Positions 1 to 8,588 are shown, counted from the stretch's first letter. The stretch: DNA of 64,000 nucleotides from Xanthomonas sp. DAR 35659 (GCF_041242975.1 NZ_CP162488.1:1292001-1356000); one strand, 5' to 3'. Translations and numbers: made by a program. The notes: generated by a model not told the origin, from the letters alone.

Positions 1-758
1 GGCGGTGCCAGCGTCGCATCGCGCGCCTGGCGCAGCGCGACGAACGCGGCTTCGTCCACGCCGTCGCGCACGTGGATGTTGTCGCGGCGCTGCGCGCCGA
101 TGCTGGTTTCGCAGGCCACCGCGCGGCCGCCGGCGCCGTAGTCGTGGCAGACGAACACACGGGTGGCGGCGGGCAGCGCGTACAGCGTCTGGATCGAGCG
201 GAACAGCGTCGCCGCGTCGCCGCCCGGGAAATCGCAACGCGCGGTGCCGCTGTCGGGCATGAACAGCGAATCGCCCGGAAACAGCGCATCGCCGATCAGG
301 TAGGCGACGCTGTCGTCGGTATGCCCGGGCACCGCGATCACCCGCGCCTGCAACTGGCCGATCGCGAAGCGCTCGCCGTCGGCGAACAGGTGGTCGAAGC
401 CGCAGCGCGCGTCGTCGTCTTCCGCGGCCAGGCCGAACTGCGGCGCGAAGCGCGCACGCACCTGGCGGATGCCGGCGCCGATCGCCAGCGTCGCCAGCGG
501 CCAGCGCCGCTTGAACCATTGCGCGGCGGAGACATGGTCGGCGTGGGCATGGGTTTCCAGGATCCAGCGCAGCTGCAGGCCGCGCGCGGACAGCAGCTCG
601 GCCAGGCCCTGCGCCGGCGCATCGGCCACCGCCGCGGTCTGCGGCTCGAAGTCGAACACCGGGTCGATCACCGCGGCGTCGCGGCCGTCCTCGACCACGT
701 AGCTCCAGGTGCCGGAAGCGGCGTGGTGGAACGGGTGGACGTGCGGGACGTGGCTCAT
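1..758 (-). CDS. blh: MBL-fold hydrolase, persulfide dioxygenase-like (3' end cut by window edge)
   Basis: The gene starts at the ATG at 758 and runs off the left edge, leaving 252 codons and no stop. The metallo-beta-lactamase motif THAHADH lies at residues 69-75 and a second metal histidine is in VPGHTDD near 146. A DSGTARCDFPGG stretch near 169-180 is typical of the Blh and ETHE1 group. Enzymes of this group oxidise glutathione persulfide to sulfite and glutathione in the cytoplasm. The start overlaps the stop of the ArsR gene by 4 bp, so rhodanese, ArsR repressor and this enzyme form one operon, the arrangement of a sulfide-detoxification unit. No rhodanese domain is visible at the N-terminus, unlike fused Blh proteins; one could lie beyond the edge. 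The fold is certain and the substrate is inferred. Confidence 0.85.
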   Translation of the reverse strand, partial: MSHVPHVHPFHHAASGTWSYVVEDGRDAAVIDPVFDFEPQTAAVADAPAQGLAELLSARGLQLRWILETHAHADHVSAAQWFKRRWPLATLAIGAGIRQVRARFAPQFGLAAEDDDARCGFDHLFADGERFAIGQLQARVIAVPGHTDDSVAYLIGDALFPGDSLFMPDSGTARCDFPGGDAATLFRSIQTLYALPAATRVFVCHDYGAGGRAVACETSIGAQRRDNIHVRDGVDEAAFVALRQARDATLAP

Positions 759-1105
759 GGCGTGACCTTGGCGGGGAGGGAAGCGCCGGCGCCGCAGTAG
801 ATGGCGTGCAAGGTATCGAGGATGCGCTGCGCCGGGCCCGGGGCCAGCGAATAGTAGATGGTCTGTCCGTCGCGGCGGGTCTGCACCAGGCCGTCCTCGC
901 GCAGCAGCGCCAGGTGCTGCGACAGCGCCGACTGGCTCAGGTCCACGCGCGCGTTGAGCTCGCCCACCGACTGTTCGTGATCGACCAGCAGGCACAGCAG
1001 CAGCAGCCGCTTTTCGTTGCCCAGCGCCTTCAGCAGGCGCGCGGCCTCGGTCGCGTGCGCCTGCATGGCCTCCGCATCCAGCGTGGGCGTCGCGCGCCGC
1101 GCCAT
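755..1105 (-). CDS. bigR: ArsR-family repressor, BigR/SqrR-like persulfide sensor
   Basis: This 116-residue winged-helix protein begins at the ATG at 1105; an upstream in-frame extension overlaps the rhodanese gene and is not credible. The recognition region is SQSALSQHLALLREDGLV (about residues 57-74). Two cysteines, C38 and C104, are 66 residues apart, as in the BigR/SqrR pair (C42 and C108 in BigR as I recall it) that forms a disulfide or polysulfide bridge and releases DNA. The metal-binding ELCVCDL-type motif of ArsR and SmtB is absent. It sits between a rhodanese gene (5 bp upstream) and the persulfide dioxygenase-like gene (4-bp overlap). It probably represses this operon and possibly the divergent efflux genes. 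Family membership is firm; the ligand is inferred from the cysteine spacing and context. Confidence 0.85.
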   Translation of the reverse strand: MARRATPTLDAEAMQAHATEAARLLKALGNEKRLLLLCLLVDHEQSVGELNARVDLSQSALSQHLALLREDGLVQTRRDGQTIYYSLAPGPAQRILDTLHAIYCGAGASLPAKVTP

Positions 1106-1110
1106 CGCGA

Positions 1111-1473
1111 TCAGAACGCGACCGGCAGGCCGGCGGCGGTCCAGCCCAGGAAGCCGCCGTGCAGCGAGCGCACCGCGCTGTAGCCCATCTGCTGCAGGCT
1201 CAGCGCCGCCAGCGTGGACCGGCCGCCGCTGGCGCAGTACAGCAGGATCGGGTGGTCGCGGCGGGCCAGGGCCGGGTCGCTGTCCAGGTGGAACTCGAGG
1301 ATGCCGCGCGGGATGTTGATCGCGTTGGGCAGGTGGCCGACGGCGAACTCGCCGGGTTCGCGCACGTCGATGATCCATTCGCCCGGCAGCGGCCTGGCCG
1401 CGGCATCGGTGTCGATTTCGTGGATCTGCGGGCGCGCCCGGTCGACCAGGGCTTGTGCGGAGGAGTGGGGCAT
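1111..1473 (-). CDS. Rhodanese-like sulfurtransferase, single domain
   Basis: A 120-residue single-domain rhodanese. The active-site loop CASGGRS in LLYCASGGRS carries the catalytic cysteine that holds a persulfide. The N-terminal IIDVREPGEFAVGHLPNAINIP stretch is the usual CH2A-type region. The start at 1473 was chosen because GGAG lies just upstream; an alternative start at 1506 would add eleven residues with no ribosome-binding site. The gene is first in an operon with the BigR-like repressor and the MBL enzyme. It likely moves sulfane sulfur to or from glutathione, supplying or using the persulfide substrate of the downstream enzyme. Confidence 0.85.
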   Translation of the reverse strand: MPHSSAQALVDRARPQIHEIDTDAAARPLPGEWIIDVREPGEFAVGHLPNAINIPRGILEFHLDSDPALARRDHPILLYCASGGRSTLAALSLQQMGYSAVRSLHGGFLGWTAAGLPVAF

Positions 1474-1499
1474 GGGGGGCTCCGGTGGATGAATGGCGC

Positions 1500-1545
1500 C
1501 AATCATATCAGTTGACTCTAATATAAGAAAATTCTAATTTATCTC
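1500..1545. promoter_or_regulatory. AT-rich divergent promoter and probable BigR-type operator
   Basis: This is a short AT-rich island in GC-rich DNA between the rhodanese operon and the efflux operon. On the plus strand TTGACT (1512-1517) is followed after exactly 17 bp by TAATTT (1535-1540), a plausible sigma-70 promoter for the efflux genes. Direct repeats TCTAATATA (1517-1525) and TCTAATTTA (1533-1541), and the small dyad AGAA-AA-TTCT (1526-1535), lie across the spacer and -10 region, where repressor binding would block transcription. Assignment to the ArsR repressor is inferred from position. Confidence 0.55.
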
Positions 1546-1608
1546 GCAGCCAGCGATCGGTCGCCGGCCGCGACCGCTCCGGTCGCATCCTCGTCCTGGA
1601 GTCTCCGC

Positions 1609-2706
1609 GTGAAGCCGTTTGCCGTCCCACTCGTCCTGGCCGCGTGCCTGTCGCTCGCCGCCTGCGGGCACGAATCCCCCGCCGCGTCCGCGCCGCCGCT
1701 GCCCGCCCTGCGGACCGACGTGGTGGCCTATGCGCCAGCCCCGTCGCGTGCCTGGGATGGGGTGGTCGCCGCGGTGGAGCACGCCGACCTGACGGCGCAG
1801 ACCGCCGGGCGGGTGCGCGACGTGGCGGTGGACGTCGGCGATCGCGTCGCCGCTGGCCAGGTATTGCTGCGGCTCAGCGCGGTGGAGCAGCGCGCCGGCG
1901 TGGACGGCGCCCAGGCGCAGTTGCGCGCCGCCGCGGCCAGTGCCGACGAGGCCGAGGCCAGCTACCGCCGCTACGCCGCGCTGGCCGCGGCGCAGTACGT
2001 GTCACGGGCGCAGCTGGAGCAAGCCCGCGCCACCCGCGATGCGGCGCTCGCGGCGCGCCAGTCCGCCGCGGCGCAGTTGGCGCAGGCGCGGCAGCCGGCC
2101 GATTACACGGTGATCCGGGCACCGTTCGCCGGCGTGGTCAGCGCGCGCCGGGTGCAGCCGGGCGAAGCCGTGGCCGCCGGCCAGGCGTTGCTGGCGCTGT
2201 ACGCGCCCGGCGCGCAACGCATCGAGGTGCAGGTGCCGCAGTCCGATGCCGCGGCGATCCGCGCAGTGCCGCGCGCGCAGGTGCGGCTGGACGACGGCCG
2301 CACGCTGGCGGTGGCGCAGGTGGTGGTGTTCCCGACCGCCGATCCGGACAGCCACAGCGTGACCGTGCGCGTACCGTTGCCGGTGCTGACCCCGGCACCT
2401 GCGCCGGGGACCACCGCCAAGGTCGCCTTCGCCGCGCCCGCCGACACCGACGTGGATGCCGGTGCCGGTGCCGACGCGGCCGCGGTGTGGATGCCGCGTG
2501 CGGCGCTGCTGCAGCGTGGCGAACTGAGCGCGGCCTATGTGCTTGCCGGCGACCGCCTGCAGTTGCGGCAATTGCGCGTCGGCCGGCAGGAGCCGCAGCG
2601 GGTCGAGGTGCTGAGCGGGCTGAAGGCCGGCGAGCGCGTGGCGCGCGATCCGGTCGCCGCCGGGCAGGCGCTGGCCGCGCAGCGGCGCGCGCTGGCGGAG
2701 CGCTGA
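1609..2706 (+). CDS. RND efflux periplasmic adaptor lipoprotein (MFP)
   Basis: 365 residues starting at GTG 1609, behind GGAG. The N-terminus is a lipoprotein signal with the lipobox LAAC (C19), so the adaptor should be anchored in the inner membrane facing the periplasm. A biotinyl-lipoyl-like half motif (AQTAGRVRDVAVDVGDRVAAGQVLLRL) precedes an alanine-rich coiled-coil hairpin at about residues 95-165. It is followed by the second lipoyl half and beta-barrel region (APFAGVVSARRVQPGEAVAAGQ). It bridges the RND pump encoded one base downstream to an outer-membrane channel that is not encoded here. The divergent sulfur operon suggests shared control, but the exported substrate cannot be told. 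Confidence 0.9.
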   Translation: MKPFAVPLVLAACLSLAACGHESPAASAPPLPALRTDVVAYAPAPSRAWDGVVAAVEHADLTAQTAGRVRDVAVDVGDRVAAGQVLLRLSAVEQRAGVDGAQAQLRAAAASADEAEASYRRYAALAAAQYVSRAQLEQARATRDAALAARQSAAAQLAQARQPADYTVIRAPFAGVVSARRVQPGEAVAAGQALLALYAPGAQRIEVQVPQSDAAAIRAVPRAQVRLDDGRTLAVAQVVVFPTADPDSHSVTVRVPLPVLTPAPAPGTTAKVAFAAPADTDVDAGAGADAAAVWMPRAALLQRGELSAAYVLAGDRLQLRQLRVGRQEPQRVEVLSGLKAGERVARDPVAAGQALAAQRRALAER

Positions 2707-2707
2707 G

Positions 2708-5700
2708 ATGGCCGCGCGTCTTGGCGTGTCCGGCCGCCTGGCGGCGCTGTTCCAGGCTAATCCTCTGACCCCGTTGCTGGCCTTGCTCGGGCTGCTGCTG
2801 GGCCTGGCCGCGGTGGCGATCACGCCGCGCGAGGAAGAGCCGCAGATCGACGTGACCATGGCCAACGTGTCGGTGGCCTTCGCCGGCGCCGATGCGCGCG
2901 AGGTGGAGCAACTGCTGAGCACGCCGCTGGAACAGAAGCTGGACGAGATCGAGGGGGTCAAGCACGTGTATTCGGTCAGCCGCCCGGGGCTGGCGCTGCT
3001 GACCGTCGAATTCCAGGTCGGGGTGCCGCGGCAGGCGGCGCTGGTGCGGCTGTACAACCAGGTCTACTCCAACCTGGACGCATTGCCGCCCGGCGCGGGC
3101 GCGCCATTGGTCAAGCCCAAGGGCATCGACGATGTGCCGGTGATGGCGGTGACCCTGTGGAGCGACGACCCGCAGCGCAGCGCGCTGGACCTGGGCGCGG
3201 TCGCGCACACCCTGGAAACCGAGCTCAAGCGCATCCCCGGCACGCGCGACATCTACAGCATCGGCGCGCCGCAACGGGTGTTGACGCTGACCCTGGATCC
3301 GGCGCGGCTGGCGGCCTACGGCTTGACCGTGTCCGACCTGAGCCAAGCGCTGCAGGCGGCCAATGCGGTGCGCCAGCTCGGCGAGCGGATCGGCAGCGAC
3401 CGCGCGGTGCCGGTCGTGGCCGGGACCTTCCTGGCCGATGCCGACACCGTGGCGGCGCTGGTGATCGGCATGCACGACGGCCAGCCGCTGCGGCTGCGCG
3501 ACGTGGCCCAGGTCCGCCCCGGCGCCGACCTGCCGTCCAGCTACGTGTGGTACGGCGCGCCGGCGGCGCGCGGCGGTCCGGCGCAGGGCCGCGCGCCGGC
3601 GGTGACCCTCGCCATCGCCAAGCAACCCGGCCGCGACGCCGCCGCGATCACCCGCGCCGTCGCCACGCGCCTGCAGCAACTGCAAGGGCAGACCATTCCG
3701 CACGGCGTGCATGCCGCGATCACCCGCGACTACGGCGCCAGCGCCGACGCCAAGGCCGCCAAGTTGATCCACAAACTGGTGTTCGCGACCGGCTCGGTGG
3801 TGCTGCTGGTGCTGTTCGCGCTGGGCTGGCGCGAGGCCCTGGTGGTCGGCAGCGCGGTGGTGCTGACCCTGGCGCTGACCCTGTTCGCGTCGTGGGCGAT
3901 GGGCTTCACCCTCAACCGGGTGTCGCTGTTCGCGCTGATCTTCTCGATCGGGATCCTGGTGGACGACGCCATCGTGGTGGTGGAGAACATCCACCGGCAT
4001 ATGCGCGCCGGCGGCAAGCGCCTGCACGAGGCGATCCCGCCGGCGGTGGACGAGGTCGGCGGGCCGACCATCCTCGCCACCCTGACCGTGATCGCGGCGC
4101 TGATGCCGATGGCCTTCGTCAGCGGGCTGATGGGGCCGTACATGCGACCGATCCCGGTCAATGCCTCGGTCGGCATGCTGCTGTCGCTGGCGATCGCGCT
4201 GACCGTGACCCCGTGGCTGGCGCTGAAGCTGCTGGCGCGGCATGCGCCGCCAGCCGCCGCCGACGGCGAGGCGACGGCCGCGTCGCCGCGCCTGCAGCGC
4301 CTGTTCTCGCGCGTGCTGCATCCCTTCCTCGCCCCCGCGACCGGCGCGCGGCGGCGTGGCTGGCTGTTCGCCGCGGTCGCGGCGCTGCTCGTGCTGGCGG
4401 TCGCGCTGGTGGGGCTGCAATGGGTGGTGCTGAAGATGCTGCCGTTCGACAACAAGTCCGAACTGCAGATCGTGGTGGACCTGCCCGAGGGCAGCACCCT
4501 GCAGGCGACCGATGCGTTGCTGGCCGACCTGGCGGGCGTGCTCGACCGCGATCCGGACGTGCGCGACTACCAGGCCTATGCCGGCACCTCGGCGCCGGTC
4601 AATTTCAACGGCTTGGTGCGGCAGTACTTCCTGCGCAGTGGCAACAATGTCGGCGACCTGCAGGTGAACCTGCTGGACCAGCATCTGCGTTCGCGCCACA
4701 GCCACGCCATCGCGCGCGCCCTGCGTGGGCCGTTGACGGCGGTCGCGCGCCGCCACGGCGCGGTGTTGAAAGTGGTGGAGGTGCCGCCGGGCCCGCCGGT
4801 GCTGGCGCCGCTGGTGGCCGAAGTGTACGGCCCCGACGACGCGCGCAGCCGGCGGCTGGCGCTGGCGCTGGAACAGCGCTTCCTGCGCACGCCCAACGTG
4901 GTCGATGTCGATACCAGCGTGGAGAGCGCCGCCAGCCGCGAGGTGCTCGTCGTCGACCGCGTGCGCGCGGCGCGGCTGGGCGTGACGCAGGCGGCGATCG
5001 CCGAGGCGCTGGCGGTGGCGGTACAGGGCGTGGATGCGACCTGGCTGCACGATGGCGCGTCCAAGTATCCGCATCCGGTGCGGCTGCGCCTGCCGGCCGC
5101 GGACCAGGCCGGCGTCGCGCGCATGCTGGCGCTGCGCGTGCGCGGCGGCGACGGCCAACTGGTGCCGCTGTCGGAACTGGTCTCGGTGCAGCGCATGCCG
5201 TGGGACGGCGCGATCTCGCACAAGGACCTGCGGCCGGTGGTGTACGTCACCGGCGACGAGGCCGGGCGCCTGGACAGCCCGCTGTACGGCATGTTCGACC
5301 TGGTCGGGCAACTGCGCCGGCACAGCGTCGACGGTCAGCGGCTGACGCAGCATTTCATCGCGGCGCCGGGCGACAGCGCCGACTTCGCGGTGAAATGGGA
5401 CGGCGAATGGCAGATCACCTACGAGACCTTCCGCGACATGGGCATCGCCTACGCGGTCGGCCTGCTGTTGATCTACCTGCTGGTGGTGGCGCAGTTCCGC
5501 AGCTATCTGCTGCCGCTGGTGATCATGGCGCCGATTCCGCTGACGGTGATCGGCGTGCTGCCGGGGCATGCGCTGCTCGGCGCCCAGTTCACCGCCACCA
5601 GCATGATCGGCATGATTGCGCTGGCCGGCATCATCGTGCGCAATTCGATCCTGCTGGTGGACTTCATTCGCCACGCGCTGGCGCAGGGGCGCAGCGCCGA

Positions 5701-5926
5701 GCAGGCGCTGGTGGAGGCCTGCGCGGTGCGCGCGCCGCCGATCGTGCTGACCGGGCTGGCGGCGATGCTGGGGGCGGTGTTCATTCTCGACGATCCAATC
5801 TTCAACGGCCTGGCGGTGTCCCTGCTGTTCGGCATCCTGGTCAGCACGGCGCTGACCCTGCTGGTGATCCCGTTGCTGTACTACCCGTTGGCGCGCCGCG
5901 CCGCGGCGGCCACCACGGCGGCGTGA
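2708..5926 (+). CDS. RND-family efflux pump permease
   Basis: 1,072 residues, the usual length for an RND permease. It has an N-terminal membrane segment, a large periplasmic loop, a central membrane bundle with GILVDDAIVVVENIHRH in TM4 (the paired aspartates of the proton relay), a second periplasmic loop and a final bundle. The sequence is of the drug/HAE1-like type rather than a heavy-metal CzcA with its DFG-type metal motif, but substrate type is uncertain. The start codon lies two bases after the adaptor stop, so the two are translationally coupled. No outer-membrane factor follows, so the pump must borrow a TolC-like channel encoded elsewhere. Confidence 0.92.
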   Translation: MAARLGVSGRLAALFQANPLTPLLALLGLLLGLAAVAITPREEEPQIDVTMANVSVAFAGADAREVEQLLSTPLEQKLDEIEGVKHVYSVSRPGLALLTVEFQVGVPRQAALVRLYNQVYSNLDALPPGAGAPLVKPKGIDDVPVMAVTLWSDDPQRSALDLGAVAHTLETELKRIPGTRDIYSIGAPQRVLTLTLDPARLAAYGLTVSDLSQALQAANAVRQLGERIGSDRAVPVVAGTFLADADTVAALVIGMHDGQPLRLRDVAQVRPGADLPSSYVWYGAPAARGGPAQGRAPAVTLAIAKQPGRDAAAITRAVATRLQQLQGQTIPHGVHAAITRDYGASADAKAAKLIHKLVFATGSVVLLVLFALGWREALVVGSAVVLTLALTLFASWAMGFTLNRVSLFALIFSIGILVDDAIVVVENIHRHMRAGGKRLHEAIPPAVDEVGGPTILATLTVIAALMPMAFVSGLMGPYMRPIPVNASVGMLLSLAIALTVTPWLALKLLARHAPPAAADGEATAASPRLQRLFSRVLHPFLAPATGARRRGWLFAAVAALLVLAVALVGLQWVVLKMLPFDNKSELQIVVDLPEGSTLQATDALLADLAGVLDRDPDVRDYQAYAGTSAPVNFNGLVRQYFLRSGNNVGDLQVNLLDQHLRSRHSHAIARALRGPLTAVARRHGAVLKVVEVPPGPPVLAPLVAEVYGPDDARSRRLALALEQRFLRTPNVVDVDTSVESAASREVLVVDRVRAARLGVTQAAIAEALAVAVQGVDATWLHDGASKYPHPVRLRLPAADQAGVARMLALRVRGGDGQLVPLSELVSVQRMPWDGAISHKDLRPVVYVTGDEAGRLDSPLYGMFDLVGQLRRHSVDGQRLTQHFIAAPGDSADFAVKWDGEWQITYETFRDMGIAYAVGLLLIYLLVVAQFRSYLLPLVIMAPIPLTVIGVLPGHALLGAQFTATSMIGMIALAGIIVRNSILLVDFIRHALAQGRSAEQALVEACAVRAPPIVLTGLAAMLGAVFILDDPIFNGLAVSLLFGILVSTALTLLVIPLLYYPLARRAAAATTAA

Positions 5927-6012
5927 CGGCGATGCGCAGGCGCGTCCACGCCGTCTTTGCGGCGCCGGCGTAGAGTCGGCGTTCCCGTTTTCGCCCGTTT
6001 CCGGAGACCTGC

Positions 6013-6492
6013 ATGAGCATCGGCGACCCGATCCGCGTCACCCTCGAACAGGAGGCGGATTTCGCGTTCCGCATCCGCTTCGACGAAACCGACCTGGCGC
6101 CGCTGCTGGGCGACGAAACCGCGCCGCTGGGCCACGCGCGCGGCCCCAATCCGTCGCGCCTGTTGCTGGCCAGCATCGCCAATTGCCTGGCCGCCAGCCT
6201 GCTGTTCGCGCTGCGCAAGTTCAAGAACGATCCGGTCGGCGTGGTCGCGCACATCACCGCCACGCCGATGCGCAATGCCGAGGGCTTCTGGCGCATTCCG
6301 CAGGCGTCGGTGGAGCTGCAGTTGCCGGACGGCAACCAGGACTACGCGCAGTTGCAGCGCATCCTCGACCAATTCGAACAGTTCTGCGTGGTCACGCAGA
6401 GCGTGCGCCAGGGCATCGACGTGCAGGTCACGGTGAAGGATGCGCACGGCAATGTCCTGCTCGGCGACAAGAGCATCGAGGCCGGCGCGTGA
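6013..6492 (+). CDS. OsmC/Ohr-family protein
   Basis: 159 residues with the two conserved cysteines of the OsmC/Ohr fold, C58 in IANCLAAS and C125 in EQFCVVTQSV. These reduce organic hydroperoxides in characterised members. The N-terminal half carries the usual acidic strand region (EQEADFAFRIRFDE). Its stop overlaps the GTG start of thioredoxin 2, so peroxidase and reductant are probably co-expressed. The sequence is closer to the general OsmC-like group than to classical Ohr, so the substrate is left open. Confidence 0.88.
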   Translation: MSIGDPIRVTLEQEADFAFRIRFDETDLAPLLGDETAPLGHARGPNPSRLLLASIANCLAASLLFALRKFKNDPVGVVAHITATPMRNAEGFWRIPQASVELQLPDGNQDYAQLQRILDQFEQFCVVTQSVRQGIDVQVTVKDAHGNVLLGDKSIEAGA

Positions 6493-6926
6493 GCGAGCCG
6501 CTGCACGTCGCCTGCCCGCACTGCCAGGCGCTGAACCGGGTGCCGGCCGAGCGTCTGGCGGCGGCGCCGCAGTGCGGCCGTTGCCACCGCGCGTTGTTCG
6601 TCGGCGCGCCGCTGGCCTTGACCGCGGACAGCTTCGCCGCCCACGCCGAGCGCAGCGATCTACCCTTGCTGGTGGATGTCTGGGCGCCGTGGTGCGGCCC
6701 GTGCCGGACCATGGCGCCGCAGTTCGAAGCCGCCGCCGCGCAACTGGAGCCGCAGCTGCGCCTGGGCAAGCTGGATACCGAGGCGCAGCCGGCGCTGGCG
6801 GCGCGGTTCGGCATCCGCAGCATTCCGACCTTGATCCTGCTGCGGCATGGCCGCGAACTGGCGCGGCACAGCGGTGCGATCGGCGCCGCCGACATCGTGC
6901 GCTGGGCGCGGGCGAACGCGGGTTAG
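6489..6926 (+). CDS. trxC: Thioredoxin 2 (TrxC) with N-terminal zinc finger
   Basis: 145 residues from a GTG start at 6489 that overlaps the upstream stop (GTGA). The N-terminus has two CxxC pairs, C9/C12 (CPHC) and C29/C32 (CGRC), the zinc-binding motif that separates TrxC from TrxA. The thioredoxin fold follows with the redox motif WCGPC at 68-72 and the cis-proline region SIPTLILLRHG. It is a cytoplasmic thiol-disulfide reductant, often under peroxide control in other bacteria. Pairing with OsmC suggests it re-reduces that peroxidase's disulfide, which is an inference. Confidence 0.93.
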   Translation: MSEPLHVACPHCQALNRVPAERLAAAPQCGRCHRALFVGAPLALTADSFAAHAERSDLPLLVDVWAPWCGPCRTMAPQFEAAAAQLEPQLRLGKLDTEAQPALAARFGIRSIPTLILLRHGRELARHSGAIGAADIVRWARANAG

Positions 6927-6956
6927 GCCGAGTCGCAGGGGGAATTCGCCCGAACC

Positions 6957-7026
6957 CTGTAGGAGCGGCTTCAGCCGCGACAGGCCTTACCGACAGATCC
7001 TGTCGCGGCTGAAGCCGCTCCTACAG
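6957..7026. repeat. Perfect 28-bp inverted repeat (REP-like element)
   Basis: Arms at 6957-6984 and 6999-7026 are exact reverse complements, separated by 14 bp. Each carries the GTAGGAGCGGCTTCAGCCGCG core that is widespread between genes in Xanthomonas, Stenotrophomonas and relatives. It lies between the convergent trxC and nuclease genes and could fold into a strong hairpin that terminates both transcripts, although there is no clear T-run. Confidence 0.85.
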
Positions 7027-7049
7027 AAAGCAAAAACAGGTTTCGCGCG

Positions 7050-7862
7050 TTACTTGCCCAGTGCCGCGTTCAGCGTCGCCGCCAGGTCCGCGCCGGCCTG
7101 GCGCAGTTGCGCTTCGGCCACCGGGCGCCAGGTCGTGACGTAGTCCGCCGGCAGCTTGGCGCCGGGCGGATAGAAGCCCGGGCGCAGCATGATCCGGCAC
7201 GAGGCCTCGGCCCAGGCCGCGGCCGGCGGCGGCAGCGCACGGCCCGCCGGCGAGGGCGCCGGCAACGGCTGCGCCTGCAATTGCGCCAGGTACTGCGCCT
7301 CGTCCAGGCCGCGGCTGCGCAGCAACCCGCTGTCCCACAGCGAGTGCAGGTTGCTGCCCTTGCCCTCGAACTGGATCTGGAAGGTGTTGGCGCCCTTGTC
7401 GTGCGCGTAGCCGGCGTGCAGCGGTTGCTGGATGTCGCCGGCGAAATGCACCACGAACTTCAGCGCCTGCGCGCGTGCGGCCTGCGGCTGGCTGCGATCG
7501 GCGAGGATCGCGGTCTGGCGATGCAGCGCCTCGACCACGCAGTTGCCGTCGGGGCAGTCGCGGGTCTGTTCGTAGTGGCACTGGTGTTCGCCGAGGTTGA
7601 CGTAGTGCCATGGACCGCTGCGCTTGCCCAGCTCCGGGTCGTGTTCGCGCAATTGGTCGGCCCAGTTGGCGACGCCGGCCAGGGTCGGCTCGGCTTCGCC
7701 CTGCAGCAATTGCTGGACCTGCGCGCGCGCCTGCGGGGTGAGTTGGGCGTCGGCCAGGTCGGCGACCAGACGATGGCCCAACTGGCCCCAGGCGAAGGCG
7801 GCGGACGGGGCGGCGGACAGCGCCGCGGCGAGCGCGGCGGAAACGAAGACGGAAGATTTCAT
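7050..7862 (-). CDS. Secreted S1/P1-type zinc nuclease
   Basis: 270 residues with a cleavable signal peptide ending AAFA, so the mature protein begins at W25, whose amino group is a zinc ligand in this family. The full trinuclear zinc set is visible: W25, H30 (WGQLGH), D69 (NWAD), H86 (WHYVN), H139 and D143 (HFAGD), H149, H173 and D177 (NLHSLWD). With 24 subtracted these nearly match the ligands of nuclease P1. It should cleave single-stranded DNA and RNA and act as a 3'-nucleotidase in the periplasm or outside the cell. It is transcribed toward the inverted repeat that follows trxC. Confidence 0.93.
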   Translation of the reverse strand: MKSSVFVSAALAAALSAAPSAAFAWGQLGHRLVADLADAQLTPQARAQVQQLLQGEAEPTLAGVANWADQLREHDPELGKRSGPWHYVNLGEHQCHYEQTRDCPDGNCVVEALHRQTAILADRSQPQAARAQALKFVVHFAGDIQQPLHAGYAHDKGANTFQIQFEGKGSNLHSLWDSGLLRSRGLDEAQYLAQLQAQPLPAPSPAGRALPPPAAAWAEASCRIMLRPGFYPPGAKLPADYVTTWRPVAEAQLRQAGADLAATLNAALGK

Positions 7863-7967
7863 GCGCCGATTCTAGCCGGCGCCGATGACCGTCCCGCGGC
7901 GCTGGCGCGCCGTCGTTGCGCCGCCGCTAAGCCTCGCCGCGCGGCGAGGCGTAGCGAAGGCCGCGGA

Positions 7968-8588
7968 TCAGAAGTACATCAGGTAGGCCACGCCGTAGGT
8001 GATCGGATTGAGCTTGGCCTCGCCGAGCTTGCCGCCGTTCACTTCCACGTCGCTGCGCATGTTGGTCCAGCGCGCGTCCACGCGCAGCGCGCCGCGCTCG
8101 CCGACGGCGAAGTCCACGCCGGCATGCACCGCGGGACCGAAGCTGTCCTTGAACTTGACGTCCTCGCGGGCGAACGCGCCCTTGCCGTCGGTGCCGAGGA
8201 AGGTGGTGTAGTTGATGCCGGCACCGACGAACGGGGAAATGTCGCCGTTGCCGTTGAAGTGGTACTGCAGCGAGAACGTCGGCGACAGCGCCCAGGCGCG
8301 GCCGATGTCGCCGCCCTGGTCGAGGCCGATCTTCTGCTGCCCGGCCAGGGCCTGGATTTCCAGGCCGAGGTTGCCGCGGAAGAAGTATTCGTAGCTGAAC
8401 GAAATTGCCGGGGCGGTGTCCGCGCTGAACTTCTGGTCGGTGCCGGTCAGCGTGCCGTTGGAGGAGCTGGGCACCATGCCGTGGATGCCGTAGCTGGTGG
8501 TGTAGTGCCCGGCCGATTGCGCGGCGGCGGGCAGGGCGACGGCAGCGAGGGCGGCGACGGCGAGACGGCGGAACAGGCGTGGCTTCAT
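7968..8588 (-). CDS. OmpW-family outer-membrane protein
   Basis: 206 residues. The start is at 8588, where a signal peptide (MKPRLFRRLAVAALAAVALP, cleavage after AQS or nearby) begins; an upstream extension reads no sensible protein. The body has the OmpW pattern: amphipathic strands, the YHFN element, SPFVGAGINYTTF, and a C-terminal strand ending in phenylalanine (VAYLMYF), the signal for BAM insertion. OmpW proteins form small eight-stranded barrels with a hydrophobic channel. A paralogue lies immediately upstream at 8707-9336. Confidence 0.88.
   Translation of the reverse strand: MKPRLFRRLAVAALAAVALPAAAQSAGHYTTSYGIHGMVPSSSNGTLTGTDQKFSADTAPAISFSYEYFFRGNLGLEIQALAGQQKIGLDQGGDIGRAWALSPTFSLQYHFNGNGDISPFVGAGINYTTFLGTDGKGAFAREDVKFKDSFGPAVHAGVDFAVGERGALRVDARWTNMRSDVEVNGGKLGEAKLNPITYGVAYLMYF

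Noticed and set aside
2138..5674. 1,178-codon open frame on the minus strand
   Set aside because: It is the antisense of the RND permease; the reading is His/Gln/Arg-rich and has no domain. GC-rich third positions create such long frames.
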